From positions 1 through 64,000 of the forward strand of contig CAQTYU010000007.1 of NCBI GenBank assembly GCA_948890655.1: DNA of 64,000 nucleotides, given 5' to 3'. Each line of letters starts with the position of its first letter. Position 1 is the stretch's first letter. A model generated the notes under the pieces. The model worked only from the letters and a program-made list of their open reading frames with translations, did not search any database and had not been told where the DNA came from. The translations under genes and the position numbers were made by a program. The DNA comes from Christensenellaceae bacterium (GTDB lineage Bacteria; Bacillota; Clostridia; Christensenellales; Borkfalkiaceae). This document shows positions 17,044 to 25,777 of this stretch, piece after piece.

Positions 17044-17145
17044 AAAAATGCATATAAGCGGCGCAACGCTTTGTTTAACTGCGCCAAAAGAAACTCATCC
17101 GGATTTTTCTCGTTCGCATCGTATTGCTTGCTTTTCTGCATTTTT
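17044..17145. repeat. Small intergenic inverted-end element, copy B
   Basis: Perfect 9-bp ends AAAAATGCA (17044-17052) and TGCATTTTT (17137-17145). TATAAGCGGCGCAA (17053-17066) and TTGCTTGCTT (17124-17133) are identical to the copy at 14400-14511. Non-coding; lies in the trpS leader. Confidence 0.55.
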
Positions 17146-17162
17146 AAGGTCGGTATTTAATT

Positions 17163-18164
17163 ATGGAAGAGAATAAAGCGGTGTTATATTCGGCGGTTCA
17201 GCCGACAAATAAATTAACCATAGGCAATTATATAGGACCCATTAAAAACTGGGTTTCGCTGCAGAACGGTTACGACTGCTTTTTTGCGGTGGCGAATATG
17301 CACGCCATTACCGTGAGGCAAAACCCCGCGGAGTTAAGACAGAGGACTCTGGAGCTTGTCGCGCTTTATATTGCTTGCGGTGTTGACCCCGAAAAGTGCG
17401 CGTTATACGTGCAGTCGCACGTGCACGAGCACGCGGAGCTTTGCTGGGTTTTGAACACGTTTACTTATGTGGGCGAAATGGAGCGGATGACGCAGTTTAA
17501 GGATAAGGCGGCGAGGCACGCGGACAATATCAATATGGGGCTTATGGATTATCCCGTTTTGATGGCGGCGGATATTTTGCTTTATCAAACCGATTTGGTG
17601 CCCGTGGGGCTTGACCAGCGGCAGCACGTTGAAATTGCGCGGGACATTGCGCAGCGGTTTAACAACGCTTATACTCCTACGTTTAAGGTACCCGAAGCGC
17701 TGTATATGAAGGTGGGGGCAAAAATTTGCGATTTGTTGGAGCCGGCGAAAAAAATGTCTAAATCGGCTGAAAACCCGAACGGTTCGGTATTTTTAAACGA
17801 CGACAGGGATACGGTTTTAAGAAAGTTTAAACGCGCGGTAACCGACAGCGATGCGCAAGTTAAGTTCGACCCCGAAAACAAGCCGGGAGTAAGCAATCTG
17901 CTTTCTATATATTCGGTTTTTTCCGAAAAGAGTATAGCGGAGGCGGAGGCGGATTTCGCCGGCAAGGGTTACGGCGAATTTAAGCTTGCCGTGGGCGAAG
18001 TCGTTGCGGATAAGCTTGCGCCCATTCAGCGAGAACAGGCTAAACTGCTTGCGGACAAAGATTATTTGAACGGAGTTTTAAAGGCGGGGGCGGAGAAAGC
18101 CGCTTTCCGCGCGAGGAAGACTTTGAGCAAGGTTTATAAGAAAATAGGGTTTTATCAGATTTAA
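17163..18164 (+). CDS. trpS: Tryptophanyl-tRNA synthetase
   Basis: A 333-residue class I synthetase that charges tRNA-Trp. The HIGH-equivalent is in QPTNKLTIGNYIGPI (TIGN), and the KMSKS loop is KKMSKSAENPNG near residue 200. MDYPVLMAADILLYQTDLVPVGLDQRQHVE is a strongly conserved TrpRS block. Length is as usual. The start has a poor ribosome site (AAGG at 17147-17150). The stop overlaps the start of the next gene. I see no T-box or trp attenuator before it. Confidence 0.95.
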   Translation: MEENKAVLYSAVQPTNKLTIGNYIGPIKNWVSLQNGYDCFFAVANMHAITVRQNPAELRQRTLELVALYIACGVDPEKCALYVQSHVHEHAELCWVLNTFTYVGEMERMTQFKDKAARHADNINMGLMDYPVLMAADILLYQTDLVPVGLDQRQHVEIARDIAQRFNNAYTPTFKVPEALYMKVGAKICDLLEPAKKMSKSAENPNGSVFLNDDRDTVLRKFKRAVTDSDAQVKFDPENKPGVSNLLSIYSVFSEKSIAEAEADFAGKGYGEFKLAVGEVVADKLAPIQREQAKLLADKDYLNGVLKAGAEKAAFRARKTLSKVYKKIGFYQI

Positions 18165-19057
18165 TGTTTGGATATATTTCACCGGACGCGCCTTATTTGT
18201 TTAAAAAGGACGAAACTTTATATAAATCCCTTTATTGCGGACTTTGCAAGGGCATAGGCGCGGGTTGCGGTTTGGCGGCGCGCACGGCGCTTACTTACGA
18301 CGTGGCTTTTATGTCGGCGCTCGTTCATAACATTAAGGGCGAGGACGTAAAAATAGAGAGGGCGCGTTGTTTTTTGCACCTTATAAAAAAGCGGCCGATT
18401 GCGGCGGTGGACGAAACTACCGTGGCGTTGGGGTGCGTGAATACCGCCCTTGCCTATTTTAAGCTTTGCGACGACAAGGCGGACGGCGATAAAAAGGGGA
18501 TATTGCGGCACCTTTACAAAAAAGGTTACAAAAAAACGCTGAAAAAATTTCCTGAAATTGCGGAAATTATTAAAAGACAGACCGAAGAGCAGGCTAAGCT
18601 TGAAAAGGCAAATTGCGTGGTTATAGATATGGCGGCGGAGCCTTCGGCAAATATGTTGAGAGATATTTCCAAAGTGGTTTTAAAAGAATTTTCCAACGCG
18701 GCGACGGAAAATCTTTTTTATGCGATTGGCAAGTGGGTTTATTTAATAGACGCGCTGGACGATTACGACAAGGACGTAAAAAAAGGCAAGTATAACGTTT
18801 TGTTTAACGTTTACGGCGAAAAGTGCAAGGCGGAAGCGGTTAAAAAGGGTGAAAAGGAGCTTACCTTTATATTCGATATACTGTTTGCCGAGATGCGGGA
18901 TAATTTGTTTAAAATAAAATTCAATTTCAACCACGATTTGACGGACAATATAATTCTTCGCGGGATACCGCTTAAAACCAGAACGCTTTTTTACGGCGGT
19001 TGCGCAAAATGTAAGGGCGGCAAAAAAGGAGAGAAACATGAACAAAAAGAATCTTGA
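18164..19057 (+). CDS. DUF5685 family protein
   Basis: A 297-residue, mostly helical protein with the DUF5685 pattern: MFGYISPDAPYLFKKDE, YKSLYCGLCKGIG (CxxC), TYDVAFMSAL, and LDDYDKDVKKGKYN near residue 205. The C-terminus has CAKCKGG. Family members are found in clostridia and have no assigned function; the CxxC pairs could bind metal. The start codon overlaps the trpS stop (TAATG), and the 3-prime end overlaps the next gene by 20 bp, so the three genes are translationally coupled. Confidence 0.75.
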   Translation: MFGYISPDAPYLFKKDETLYKSLYCGLCKGIGAGCGLAARTALTYDVAFMSALVHNIKGEDVKIERARCFLHLIKKRPIAAVDETTVALGCVNTALAYFKLCDDKADGDKKGILRHLYKKGYKKTLKKFPEIAEIIKRQTEEQAKLEKANCVVIDMAAEPSANMLRDISKVVLKEFSNAATENLFYAIGKWVYLIDALDDYDKDVKKGKYNVLFNVYGEKCKAEAVKKGEKELTFIFDILFAEMRDNLFKIKFNFNHDLTDNIILRGIPLKTRTLFYGGCAKCKGGKKGEKHEQKES

Positions 19058-19685
19058 AATTTTAGGACTTTCGGAAGGAGCAACCGAAGAGGACATTAAA
19101 AGCGCTTATGAAACGCTTAAAGCCAAGTATTTGGAAGAGCGGTTTATGGACGGCGAAGCAGGTAACAACGCCGCTAAGATGCTGACAAAAATCGAAGTTG
19201 CGTATTCGGAGCTTATCGGCGAAATGAACGAGAGTACGGCGTCTTTTTCGGGCGGCGATTTATACGAGCAGGTTGAAGGATATCTCCGCGACGGAAATAT
19301 TCAGGAAGCTCAACGTGTTTTAGACAGTTTTAACGAACGCGGAGGACAGTGGCACTATTTGCAGAGCGTTGTCTTTTACCGCAAGAACTGGATGAACGAG
19401 AGTAAGAAGCAGCTTGAAATAGCGATTCAGCTTGAACCCGAAAACCAGAAGTATAAAGAAGCGTATAAAAAGTTAAACGATAAAATAAATTACGACGCGG
19501 CCGGCGGCGAGAGACAGAACGCTAATCCGAACGGTTATAATTCGGCGTATCAGGGACAGCAGATGAACGGAGCAAGGGGTGACAACCAGATGGGCGGAAA
19601 CTTCTGCGCTTCGTGTCTGGATTGTTGCTATACGTATATGTGCATATCCTGTCTGTGCGACGGATGCTCCGGCTGCTGCCGTTAA
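19038..19685 (+). CDS. J-domain-like protein with Cys-rich tail
   Basis: The 215-residue protein starts with a J-domain-like helix pair (residues 1-60: EILGLSEGATEEDIKSAYETLKAKY) but lacks the HPD tripeptide needed to stimulate DnaK, so it is not a standard co-chaperone. Residues 75-140 look like tetratricopeptide helices (AQRVLDSFN, QLEIAIQLEPENQKYKEAYKKL). The tail has about ten cysteines in CASCLDCCYTYMCISCLCDGCSGCC, as seen in a clostridial DnaJ-like family. A GGAGAG site at 19028-19033 precedes ATG. A broken partial copy lies at 20614-20863. It is coupled to the DUF5685 gene. Confidence 0.7.
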   Translation: MNKKNLEILGLSEGATEEDIKSAYETLKAKYLEERFMDGEAGNNAAKMLTKIEVAYSELIGEMNESTASFSGGDLYEQVEGYLRDGNIQEAQRVLDSFNERGGQWHYLQSVVFYRKNWMNESKKQLEIAIQLEPENQKYKEAYKKLNDKINYDAAGGERQNANPNGYNSAYQGQQMNGARGDNQMGGNFCASCLDCCYTYMCISCLCDGCSGCCR

Positions 19686-19697
19686 TCCGGCGGTTAA

Positions 19698-20261
19698 ATG
19701 GGAAAAGATAAAAATTCCAAATCATTTGAAATTGCGCTGTCGGGCATTTCCTGCGCGATAGCGGTTGCGGTGTTGCCCCTCGGAATTATGACGGGAGTAG
19801 GGTCTTTGACGGCGGCAGGGTATTCTGTTGCCGTGCTTGCGATTATGTTGCCGCTTTCGAAACAGTTTTTTAAGGGCGCCTTTCTTGCTTACGCCGCAAC
19901 GTGCATATTGACTATTGTTCTGGGCGCGGCGGCAAAATTCTGGGACCTGGTGCCGTTTATTATATTTTTCGGGTTGCATCCCATAGCTAATATGTTGCAA
20001 CTGAAGTTTAAAATAAACAAGTGGCTTGCGCTCGTTGTAAAAGCGCTGTGGTTCGACGCAACGCTGATAATAGGTTATTACCTTGTGTTCCACGGGTTGT
20101 TAGGCGGTTCGCTTTTGCCCGCGGAGGTTTACGAATTTGTAAATAAATACATATTTCTTTTGATTTTTACTGTGGGAAGTGTTATATTTTTTGTTTACGA
20201 CTATCTTATTTTTAAAGTTCAGATAATGGTAAACAGACTCGTATATAAAATTAAAAGGTGA
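19698..20261 (+). CDS. Five- to six-span membrane protein, unknown
   Basis: The 187-residue protein is strongly hydrophobic. Likely helices are at about residues 12-32, 35-55, 60-78, 83-100, 112-135 and 148-170. It lies 12 bp after the J-like gene and 4 bp before the next gene, so it belongs to the same operon. It resembles small clostridial membrane proteins of unknown role; I do not recognise a transporter motif. Confidence 0.6.
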   Translation: MGKDKNSKSFEIALSGISCAIAVAVLPLGIMTGVGSLTAAGYSVAVLAIMLPLSKQFFKGAFLAYAATCILTIVLGAAAKFWDLVPFIIFFGLHPIANMLQLKFKINKWLALVVKALWFDATLIIGYYLVFHGLLGGSLLPAEVYEFVNKYIFLLIFTVGSVIFFVYDYLIFKVQIMVNRLVYKIKR

Positions 20262-20265
20262 GCTT

Positions 20266-20601
20266 TTGGAAGACGCATTGTATATTATTAAAAAAAATTA
20301 CTATGCCGCGGACCGCAGTTTTATGTTTTATCTGCACGAAAGGGACAGGTTTTGCCGTAAAGAATATAATAAGTTGGTAAACAGCATAAAAACCTTGACG
20401 GAAGTCGGCGATTTTTCGCGCAGGACGGAACAGAAGATAGTGGATATACAACTGCAAACCGTGTTGCATCTTACGTATCATTTTGATTCTTCAGACGGTT
20501 ACCGGATTAAAAATCTGCCGGATGATATATGGGAAATATTGGAAGATTTAAGATGCGCGGCGGATGTGTATTTTAGTAAGTTTGTGAAAATAAAAGATTG
20601 A
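20266..20601 (+). CDS. Hypothetical helical protein, TTG start
   Basis: A 111-residue charged, helical protein starting at TTG with AAAGGTGAG 6-14 nt upstream. It is rich in aromatic and basic residues in the first half. No recognised motif. It sits tightly behind the membrane protein gene. Confidence 0.5.
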   Translation: MEDALYIIKKNYYAADRSFMFYLHERDRFCRKEYNKLVNSIKTLTEVGDFSRRTEQKIVDIQLQTVLHLTYHFDSSDGYRIKNLPDDIWEILEDLRCAADVYFSKFVKIKD

Positions 20602-20613
20602 GTTTTTCGGTAT

Positions 20614-20863
20614 ATGGGAGAGGATGAAAATCTGTCCGCGGAAGAACTTATAGAAAAAGGCAATTAAGCTGGAACCCGAAAACGAAAAATATAAAAGGGT
20701 GCCTGACGAGCCGGAGAAATTCCGCAAGGCGGGCGTGTTCGGAAAGTTTGGACGGAACGAGAGAAAACGGCAGACGGGCGTCGCTTTCGGCGAGGAGTGC
20801 TGTTGCGCCGGAACGTGCGAGTGTTGCGCACAGGGAATTTGCGAGGGCTTGGGAAGCTGTTGA
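20614..20863 (+). pseudogene. Frameshifted partial copy of the J-like Cys-rich protein
   Basis: From ATG 20614 the frame stops after 17 codons at 20667. In the next frame, from 20660, it continues AIKLEPENEKYK (compare AIQLEPENQKYK in the protein at 19038-19685) through to a Cys-rich tail ECCCAGTCECCAQGICEGLGSC and a stop at 20863. Removing one G from the AAAAAGG tract at about 20654-20660 restores one 82-codon frame. The J-like N-terminus is missing, so this is a partial duplicate broken by one base, or a short gene with a base error. Confidence 0.65.
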
Positions 20864-20869
20864 ATTTTT

Positions 20870-22261
20870 ATGTTGCAGAAAAACGAAACTTATGAAGGAC
20901 TTGTCGAGGGGCTGGGTACCGGCGGCGAGGGAATAATAAAATGCGGGGGCACAACGGCGTTTGTGCCTTTTTGTCTTGTCGGTGAAAGGGTGCGGTTCAA
21001 GGTTTTAAAGGTTGACAAAAAATGTGCTTACGGAAAGCTTGAACGAGTGTTAAACGCGGCATATGAGCGGGTTAATCCGCCTTGCCCCGTGTTTTATAAA
21101 TGCGGCGGGTGCGATTTGCAGCATATGGAATATTGCCGTCAGCTTGAATTTAAAAGAGAACTTGTTGCGCGTTCGCTTTTAAAAACCGGCGGAATAGATT
21201 TTAACGTCGGCATAACGGTGCCGTGCGAAGAGGAATACAGATACCGCAATAAACTTGCCCTGCCGATAGGCGTAAACGAAAACGGCGAAACGGTTTTGGG
21301 TTTTTACGGCGCCAGAAGTCACCGAATTATACCTGTTGAGGATTGCCTTTTACAGTCGGAGTGGGTGCGGGAAGTTATAAGGGCGGTGCTGAAATATTCA
21401 AAAACGCAACATATTGCGGGGTATAACGAAATTATGCATTCCGGAACATTGCGGCGGATAGTGGTGCGCGAGCTGGACGGGAAGTTCATTTTTGCGCTTG
21501 TCGCGGCAAAGCGGGCGGACGTAAGTTATCTTATTAAAGAGCTTGAAAAGAATTTTAAAGAATTTACGTTTCTGTTGAATATAAACGCTTCGGACGGGAA
21601 TGCGATTTTTGGGGAAGAGTGGCATATATGCCGCGGTGAAGGCAGTTTTAAGGCGGTTTCGAACGGAATAGAATACACTGCGGGAGCCAATACTTTTGTG
21701 CAGGTGAACGACGGCGTGCGCGAAAAGCTTTATTCCGCCGTGCTTGAAAACGTGCCCCGGGACGCGGTTGCGCTGGATTTGTATAGCGGAGGAGGACTGC
21801 TTACTGCTATGCTTGCAAAAAAGTGCGCGGCGGCTTATGGTATTGAAATAGTTGCGGAGGCCTCGCGGTGTGCGGACGAGCTTTCCGCGGCAAACGGCTT
21901 GCAGGATAAAATGTTTAATATCTGCGGCAAAGTTGAAGAGAAACTTTACGAAGTTTTAAAAAAAACCGAAGGGAAGAGCAGAGTGATTGTATGCGACCCG
22001 CCGCGCAAGGGTATGGAACGGAGCGTTGTGAACGCTATTAAAAATTCCGGCGCGGAAAAGGTGATTTTGATTTCGTGTAATCCGGCGACGCTCGCCAGGG
22101 ATTTGGGGATTTTGTGCGGAACGTTAAAAGAGAGCGACGGGGGGCTTTTAAAAGCCGAACCGCCCTTTGACAGCCGCTATGAAATTACGTCGGTAACGCC
22201 CTTTGATATGTTCCCCCAAACTAAGCACGTTGAGACGTTGGTTGTGCTTGAACTAAGATAA
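20870..22261 (+). CDS. rlmD: 23S rRNA (uracil-5-)-methyltransferase, RlmD/RumA family
   Basis: A 463-residue SAM-dependent enzyme that makes 5-methyluridine in 23S rRNA. The N-terminus (residues 3-55) is a TRAM domain. The 4Fe-4S cysteines are in PPCPVFYKCGGCDLQHM. The SAM-binding loop is ALDLYSGGGLLTAMLA; the catalytic part is VIVCDPPRKGME and ISCNPATLARDL, where Cys is the nucleophile. Bacillota often have two or three paralogs (RlmCD type), so the exact uracil is uncertain. The ATG lies 6 bp after the pseudogene stop. Confidence 0.88.
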   Translation: MLQKNETYEGLVEGLGTGGEGIIKCGGTTAFVPFCLVGERVRFKVLKVDKKCAYGKLERVLNAAYERVNPPCPVFYKCGGCDLQHMEYCRQLEFKRELVARSLLKTGGIDFNVGITVPCEEEYRYRNKLALPIGVNENGETVLGFYGARSHRIIPVEDCLLQSEWVREVIRAVLKYSKTQHIAGYNEIMHSGTLRRIVVRELDGKFIFALVAAKRADVSYLIKELEKNFKEFTFLLNINASDGNAIFGEEWHICRGEGSFKAVSNGIEYTAGANTFVQVNDGVREKLYSAVLENVPRDAVALDLYSGGGLLTAMLAKKCAAAYGIEIVAEASRCADELSAANGLQDKMFNICGKVEEKLYEVLKKTEGKSRVIVCDPPRKGMERSVVNAIKNSGAEKVILISCNPATLARDLGILCGTLKESDGGLLKAEPPFDSRYEITSVTPFDMFPQTKHVETLVVLELR

Positions 22262-22292
22262 TAAACGAACCGTATATTTTAAGGAAAAGATT

Positions 22293-23255
22293 ATGAATGT
22301 ATATGTGATGTATAAATTTGAAGATTATAAAGCTATACAAGACAGTATAAACGTGCTTGAAAGCACGCAGGGAATAAAAGTTTTTTATTTTGTGCCTAAT
22401 TTAAAATACGGGTGCACATGGAAAACCAAGGCGAGGGAAAAGATAAAAGCCGCAGATGCGGTTTGCTATTTCTTCAATTTCGAGACCGCGAAAAAGAATA
22501 CGCGCAATTTGCAATGGGAATACAATTACGCGGTAAAAAACAATAAAAAAGTTATTATAATAGATATTAACAATCAGACCGATATTCTTGACCAAATAAA
22601 AAATCCCGAAAAGAAGAATCATTTTTTCAAAGATATATTCAACTATAGCTATAATGAAAAAGAAATCAGTTCCAAAGCGGTATCTTTAGAACAAGGTAAA
22701 AAGAAACTTGTTGAACAGTCGTCCTGGAATATCGGAGACGAACTGCTTATAGAGGATGTTTCCGACATCGACAATAAAACGAGAAACAATTATTATTCAC
22801 TCCTTATACAGCAATATAAAATTATGGTGGATACGTCGGAAAAACTGATGGAGAGGCGGCAGGCGGCAAGCAACGTTTATACCTCGATATGTACGGCGCT
22901 TGTGGCGCTGATAGGTTCTTCGTTTGCTCTGAAAAACATGTATGCGCTGAGTATGATATTCTTTTGCGTAGGGCTGGTGACAATAATTCTTGCGGCTAAC
23001 TGGCGGGGTGCGCTTGACAGTTATGACAGGAATAACGAGGGGAAGTTTGCTGTTTTAAACGAAATTGAGAAGAAACTGCCGGCAAATATGTTTGATTCGG
23101 AATACCGTTATAATAAATCCAAAGGTATTAAGTCGTTTGCATTCAGAGAGAAATTACTGCCGTCTATATTCAAAATTCTTGGGTTCATATTTTTGGCGTG
23201 CAGTGTAATGTTTCTTGTTTTGAAATGTGTTAATATTGATTTTTTTGCCGCTTAA
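22293..23255 (+). CDS. TIR-like domain fused to a two-TM (SLATT-like) membrane module
   Basis: The 320-residue protein has an N-terminal alpha/beta domain (about 1-115) with the TIR-like order VYVMYKFEDY, then W-K-T-K-AREKIKAADAVCYFF, then LQWEYNYAVKNNKKVIIIDI, where the Glu of WEY lies where TIR NADases keep their catalytic Glu. After a charged linker come two close membrane helices (about 197-215, 218-240), the segment SYDRNNEGKFAVLNEIEKKLP, and a third helix near 292-314. The C-terminal half resembles the small membrane effectors (SLATT group) found with nucleotide-signalling defence systems. I infer a defence or cell-death effector. It stands alone between housekeeping genes. Both assignments are by eye. 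Confidence 0.55.
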   Translation: MNVYVMYKFEDYKAIQDSINVLESTQGIKVFYFVPNLKYGCTWKTKAREKIKAADAVCYFFNFETAKKNTRNLQWEYNYAVKNNKKVIIIDINNQTDILDQIKNPEKKNHFFKDIFNYSYNEKEISSKAVSLEQGKKKLVEQSSWNIGDELLIEDVSDIDNKTRNNYYSLLIQQYKIMVDTSEKLMERRQAASNVYTSICTALVALIGSSFALKNMYALSMIFFCVGLVTIILAANWRGALDSYDRNNEGKFAVLNEIEKKLPANMFDSEYRYNKSKGIKSFAFREKLLPSIFKILGFIFLACSVMFLVLKCVNIDFFAA

Positions 23256-23324
23256 AGCGGAAGAGAATTATTTTGGTAGCGGGCAAGGCAAAGCGGATAA
23301 TGTTGCGCCGATTTGAAATTACTA

Positions 23325-23353
23325 TTGAATTTGCCGTTGCTGTTTGATATAAT
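23325..23353 (+). promoter_or_regulatory. Promoter of the SIMPL gene
   Basis: TTGAAT (23325-23330), 17-bp spacer, TATAAT (23348-23353). Confidence 0.65.
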
Positions 23354-23382
23354 AAAGGAAGTACGTGAATAAAGGAGCGGTT

Positions 23383-24030
23383 ATGAACAGGACCATTACA
23401 GTAAAGAGCACAGGAAAAGTAAGCGTAAAACCAGATTATATAAGTATAAATTTGAAACTTGCCGCCAAAGATTGCGATTACGGCAAAACAATGAATCTTG
23501 CGGAAAAGCAACTGGAGGAGTTGAGAAAAAGTCTTGAAAAGGCGGGGGTAAATAGGGACGGCTTAAAGACCTGCGATTTTAACGTTAACGCCGAATACAA
23601 AAGCGTAAACGACAAGCGCGGCGGTTATTCACGGGAATTCGACGGCTATTGTTGCCGCCATTTGTTAAAAGTCGAGTTCGGTTTGGATATGAAAAAACTC
23701 GGCGCGGTGCTGGGCTCGGTCTCTTCGTGCACGGCGAAACCTGAATTTAAAATTAAATTCACCGTAAAGGATAAGGACGCGGTTGCCGAAAAATTACTTG
23801 AAAGCGCGGCCGCGGAAGCAAGGAAAAAGGCGGAAACGCTTTGCAAGGCTTCGGAAGTCAAGCTGGGACAACTTATTAGTATAGATTATAACCGCGTAGA
23901 ACTTGACATTTATTCACCTACTGTGTATTCGGCGGTGGACTCCGGCGCCGTAAGATGCGCTAATATAGAAATCGAGCCGGAAAATATCGATTTGACCGAC
24001 GCCGTAACTTTTGTTTGGGAGATTGACTGA
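23383..24030 (+). CDS. SIMPL (DUF541) domain protein
   Basis: A 215-residue protein with the SIMPL/DUF541 pattern: ITVKSTGKVSVKPDYISINLKL at the N-terminus, ELRKSLEKAGVNRDGLKTCDFNVNAEY, and the AEARKKAETLCKASEVKLGQLISIDY helix typical of the family. Most homologs are exported; this one has no signal peptide, so it is likely cytoplasmic. AAAGGAG (23371-23377) fixes this start, not the GTG at 23365. Its stop overlaps the next start. Confidence 0.85.
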   Translation: MNRTITVKSTGKVSVKPDYISINLKLAAKDCDYGKTMNLAEKQLEELRKSLEKAGVNRDGLKTCDFNVNAEYKSVNDKRGGYSREFDGYCCRHLLKVEFGLDMKKLGAVLGSVSSCTAKPEFKIKFTVKDKDAVAEKLLESAAAEARKKAETLCKASEVKLGQLISIDYNRVELDIYSPTVYSAVDSGAVRCANIEIEPENIDLTDAVTFVWEID

Positions 24031-24185
24031 TGACTATTCACCACGATAAACTTGCTTACGGCAAACTTGCGCCTACAAAAAAAGAACTTTCCGAAGACGA
24101 CGTTTTAAAAATGCTTGAAAAGCTGAACGGGTACGAAGAGGAAAAAGAGGAAAATGCACCCGAAAAAGAAAAACGTGAAAAATAG
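24030..24185 (+). CDS. 51-residue charged protein
   Basis: ATG overlaps the SIMPL stop (TGATG). The product is basic and acidic in turn, with a helix of about 20 residues (KKELSEDDVLKMLEKLNGYEE) and a tail of Lys and Glu. No known motif. Coupling with the SIMPL gene suggests a shared role or just read-through translation. Confidence 0.5.
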   Translation: MTIHHDKLAYGKLAPTKKELSEDDVLKMLEKLNGYEEEKEENAPEKEKREK

Positions 24186-24190
24186 AATTT

Positions 24191-24222
24191 GCGCCCCGCG
24201 GCTTAATCCGCGGGGCGCTTTT
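24191..24222. terminator. Bidirectional terminator between the SIMPL operon and glpK
   Basis: GCGCCCCGCGG (24191-24201), loop CTTAAT, CCGCGGGGCGC (24208-24218), T-run on the plus side; the convergent glpK ends at 24227. Confidence 0.9.
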
Positions 24223-24226
24223 ACGT

Positions 24227-25714
24227 TCATTTTTCAAGGGTTCTGTCAACGGCTTTTTTCCAGCCGTTTAAAAGTTCGAACCGCGTTAACTCCGGCATAT
24301 GCGGGGAGTAAATTTTGTCTGCCGTCTCGATTTTTTTGAGCTCATCAATGCTTTCCCAAAAGCCTGTGCAAAGCCCCGCAAGGTATGCCGCGCCAAGCGC
24401 CGTTGTTTCGGCAACTCTCGGGCGGACTACGGTACACCCCAATATATCTGCCTGAAACTGCAATAAAAAGCCGTTTTTACTCGCCCCGCCGTCAACCGCA
24501 AGGTGCGAAACGTTTATTTTCGAATCCATTTGCATAGCGGTTACAAGTTCGCAGACTTCGTAAGCAATACTTTCCAACGCGGCTCTTACAATGTGCTGGC
24601 GGGTGGTGCCGCGGGTTATTCCGGTAATCGTACCTCTGGCGTTTGCGTCCCAGTACGGTGCGCCCAGACCTGTGAAGGCGGGCACTATGTAAACGCCGCC
24701 GCTGTCTTCAACGCTTAATGCCTGCGTTTCGCTTTCGTCGGCTGAGGAAATCAATTTCAGTTCGTCTCTCAGCCACTGCACAACTGCGCCGCCGACGAAT
24801 ACCGAACCTTCAAGAACGTATTGCGGGTTTTTTGCGGACGTTGTTGCGCCGAGCGTGGTTACAAGCCCGTTCCGGCTTTTAACCGCTTTGCTTCCCGTGT
24901 TCATTAAAAGAAAACATCCCGTTCCGTAAGTGTTTTTAACGTCGCCTTCGCCGGTGCATAGCTGACCGAACAGCGCCGCCTGCTGGTCGCCGACGACTCC
25001 GCACACGTTTACGGAAGAGCCGAAAAGTCCCGCGTCGGTTTCGCCGTAGCGGTGGGACGAGGGGTAAACTTTCGGCAGCATGGATTTGGGGATATCGAAG
25101 AGACGTAAGAGTTCTTTGTCCCAGCTTAACGTGTGGATGTTAAAAAGCATTGTGCGGCTGGCGTTTGTGTAGTCGGTGGCAAAAATTTTACCCTTGGAAA
25201 GTTGCCACAGGATAAATGTGTCAACCGTGCCGAAAAGAAGTTCGCCGCGTTGCGCGCGGGTACGGGCGCCTTCGACGTTGTCCAAAATCCATTTTATTTT
25301 GGTTGCCGAAAAATAAGCGTCGGGAACCAGTCCGGTTTTATTGTATATCATTTCGGAAAAGCCGCCGCGCTTTAACTTTTCGCAATAATCCGCCGTTCTG
25401 CGGCACTGCCACACTATTGCGTTATAAACGGGCTTGCCGGTTTTTTTATCCCATACAAGAGTGGTTTCGCGTTGATTGGTTATTCCCATGGAGGCGACGT
25501 CGGCGGCGGTTATGCCGGCACGGACAAGAGCTTCGCCTATGACGGCAACCGTAGACCCCATAATATCCTGCGGGGAATGTTCAACCCAGCCCGGACGGGG
25601 ATAAATTTGTTTGAATTCCTGTTGCGCTTTAGAAACTATTTCGCCTTTTTTGTTAAAGACGATTGCGCGCGTGCTGGTGGTGCCCTGGTCGAGCGCCAAT
25701 ACAAACTTTTTCAT
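24227..25714 (-). CDS. glpK: Glycerol kinase
   Basis: A 495-residue FGGY kinase that makes sn-glycerol 3-phosphate from glycerol and ATP. It shows ALDQGTTSTRAIVF at the N-terminus, PGWVEHSPQDI, the FGGY-type segment with GDQQAALFGQLC, YGTGCFLLMNTG, and AVDGGASKNGFLLQFQADILG. Full family length. No glpF or glpD is beside it. The promoter -10 box ends 6 nt before ATG and no ribosome site is present, so the message appears leaderless. Confidence 0.96.
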   Translation of the reverse strand: MKKFVLALDQGTTSTRAIVFNKKGEIVSKAQQEFKQIYPRPGWVEHSPQDIMGSTVAVIGEALVRAGITAADVASMGITNQRETTLVWDKKTGKPVYNAIVWQCRRTADYCEKLKRGGFSEMIYNKTGLVPDAYFSATKIKWILDNVEGARTRAQRGELLFGTVDTFILWQLSKGKIFATDYTNASRTMLFNIHTLSWDKELLRLFDIPKSMLPKVYPSSHRYGETDAGLFGSSVNVCGVVGDQQAALFGQLCTGEGDVKNTYGTGCFLLMNTGSKAVKSRNGLVTTLGATTSAKNPQYVLEGSVFVGGAVVQWLRDELKLISSADESETQALSVEDSGGVYIVPAFTGLGAPYWDANARGTITGITRGTTRQHIVRAALESIAYEVCELVTAMQMDSKINVSHLAVDGGASKNGFLLQFQADILGCTVVRPRVAETTALGAAYLAGLCTGFWESIDELKKIETADKIYSPHMPELTRFELLNGWKKAVDRTLEK

Positions 25715-25720
25715 AATTTT

Positions 25721-25749
25721 ATTATATCACGCGATTTTCGGGATTTCAA
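25721..25749 (-). promoter_or_regulatory. glpK promoter, leaderless geometry
   Basis: On the minus strand TTGAAA (25749-25744), 17-bp spacer, TATAAT (25726-25721), then six bases AAAATT and the ATG (25714). Transcription should begin at or next to the A of ATG. Confidence 0.75.
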
Positions 25750-25777
25750 CGGGTTTTGTGTTTTTAAAATAAATTAA

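Noticed and set aside
20748..20936. 62-codon plus frame
   Set aside because: Arg/Ser-rich shadow spanning the J-like pseudogene tail and the methyltransferase start.
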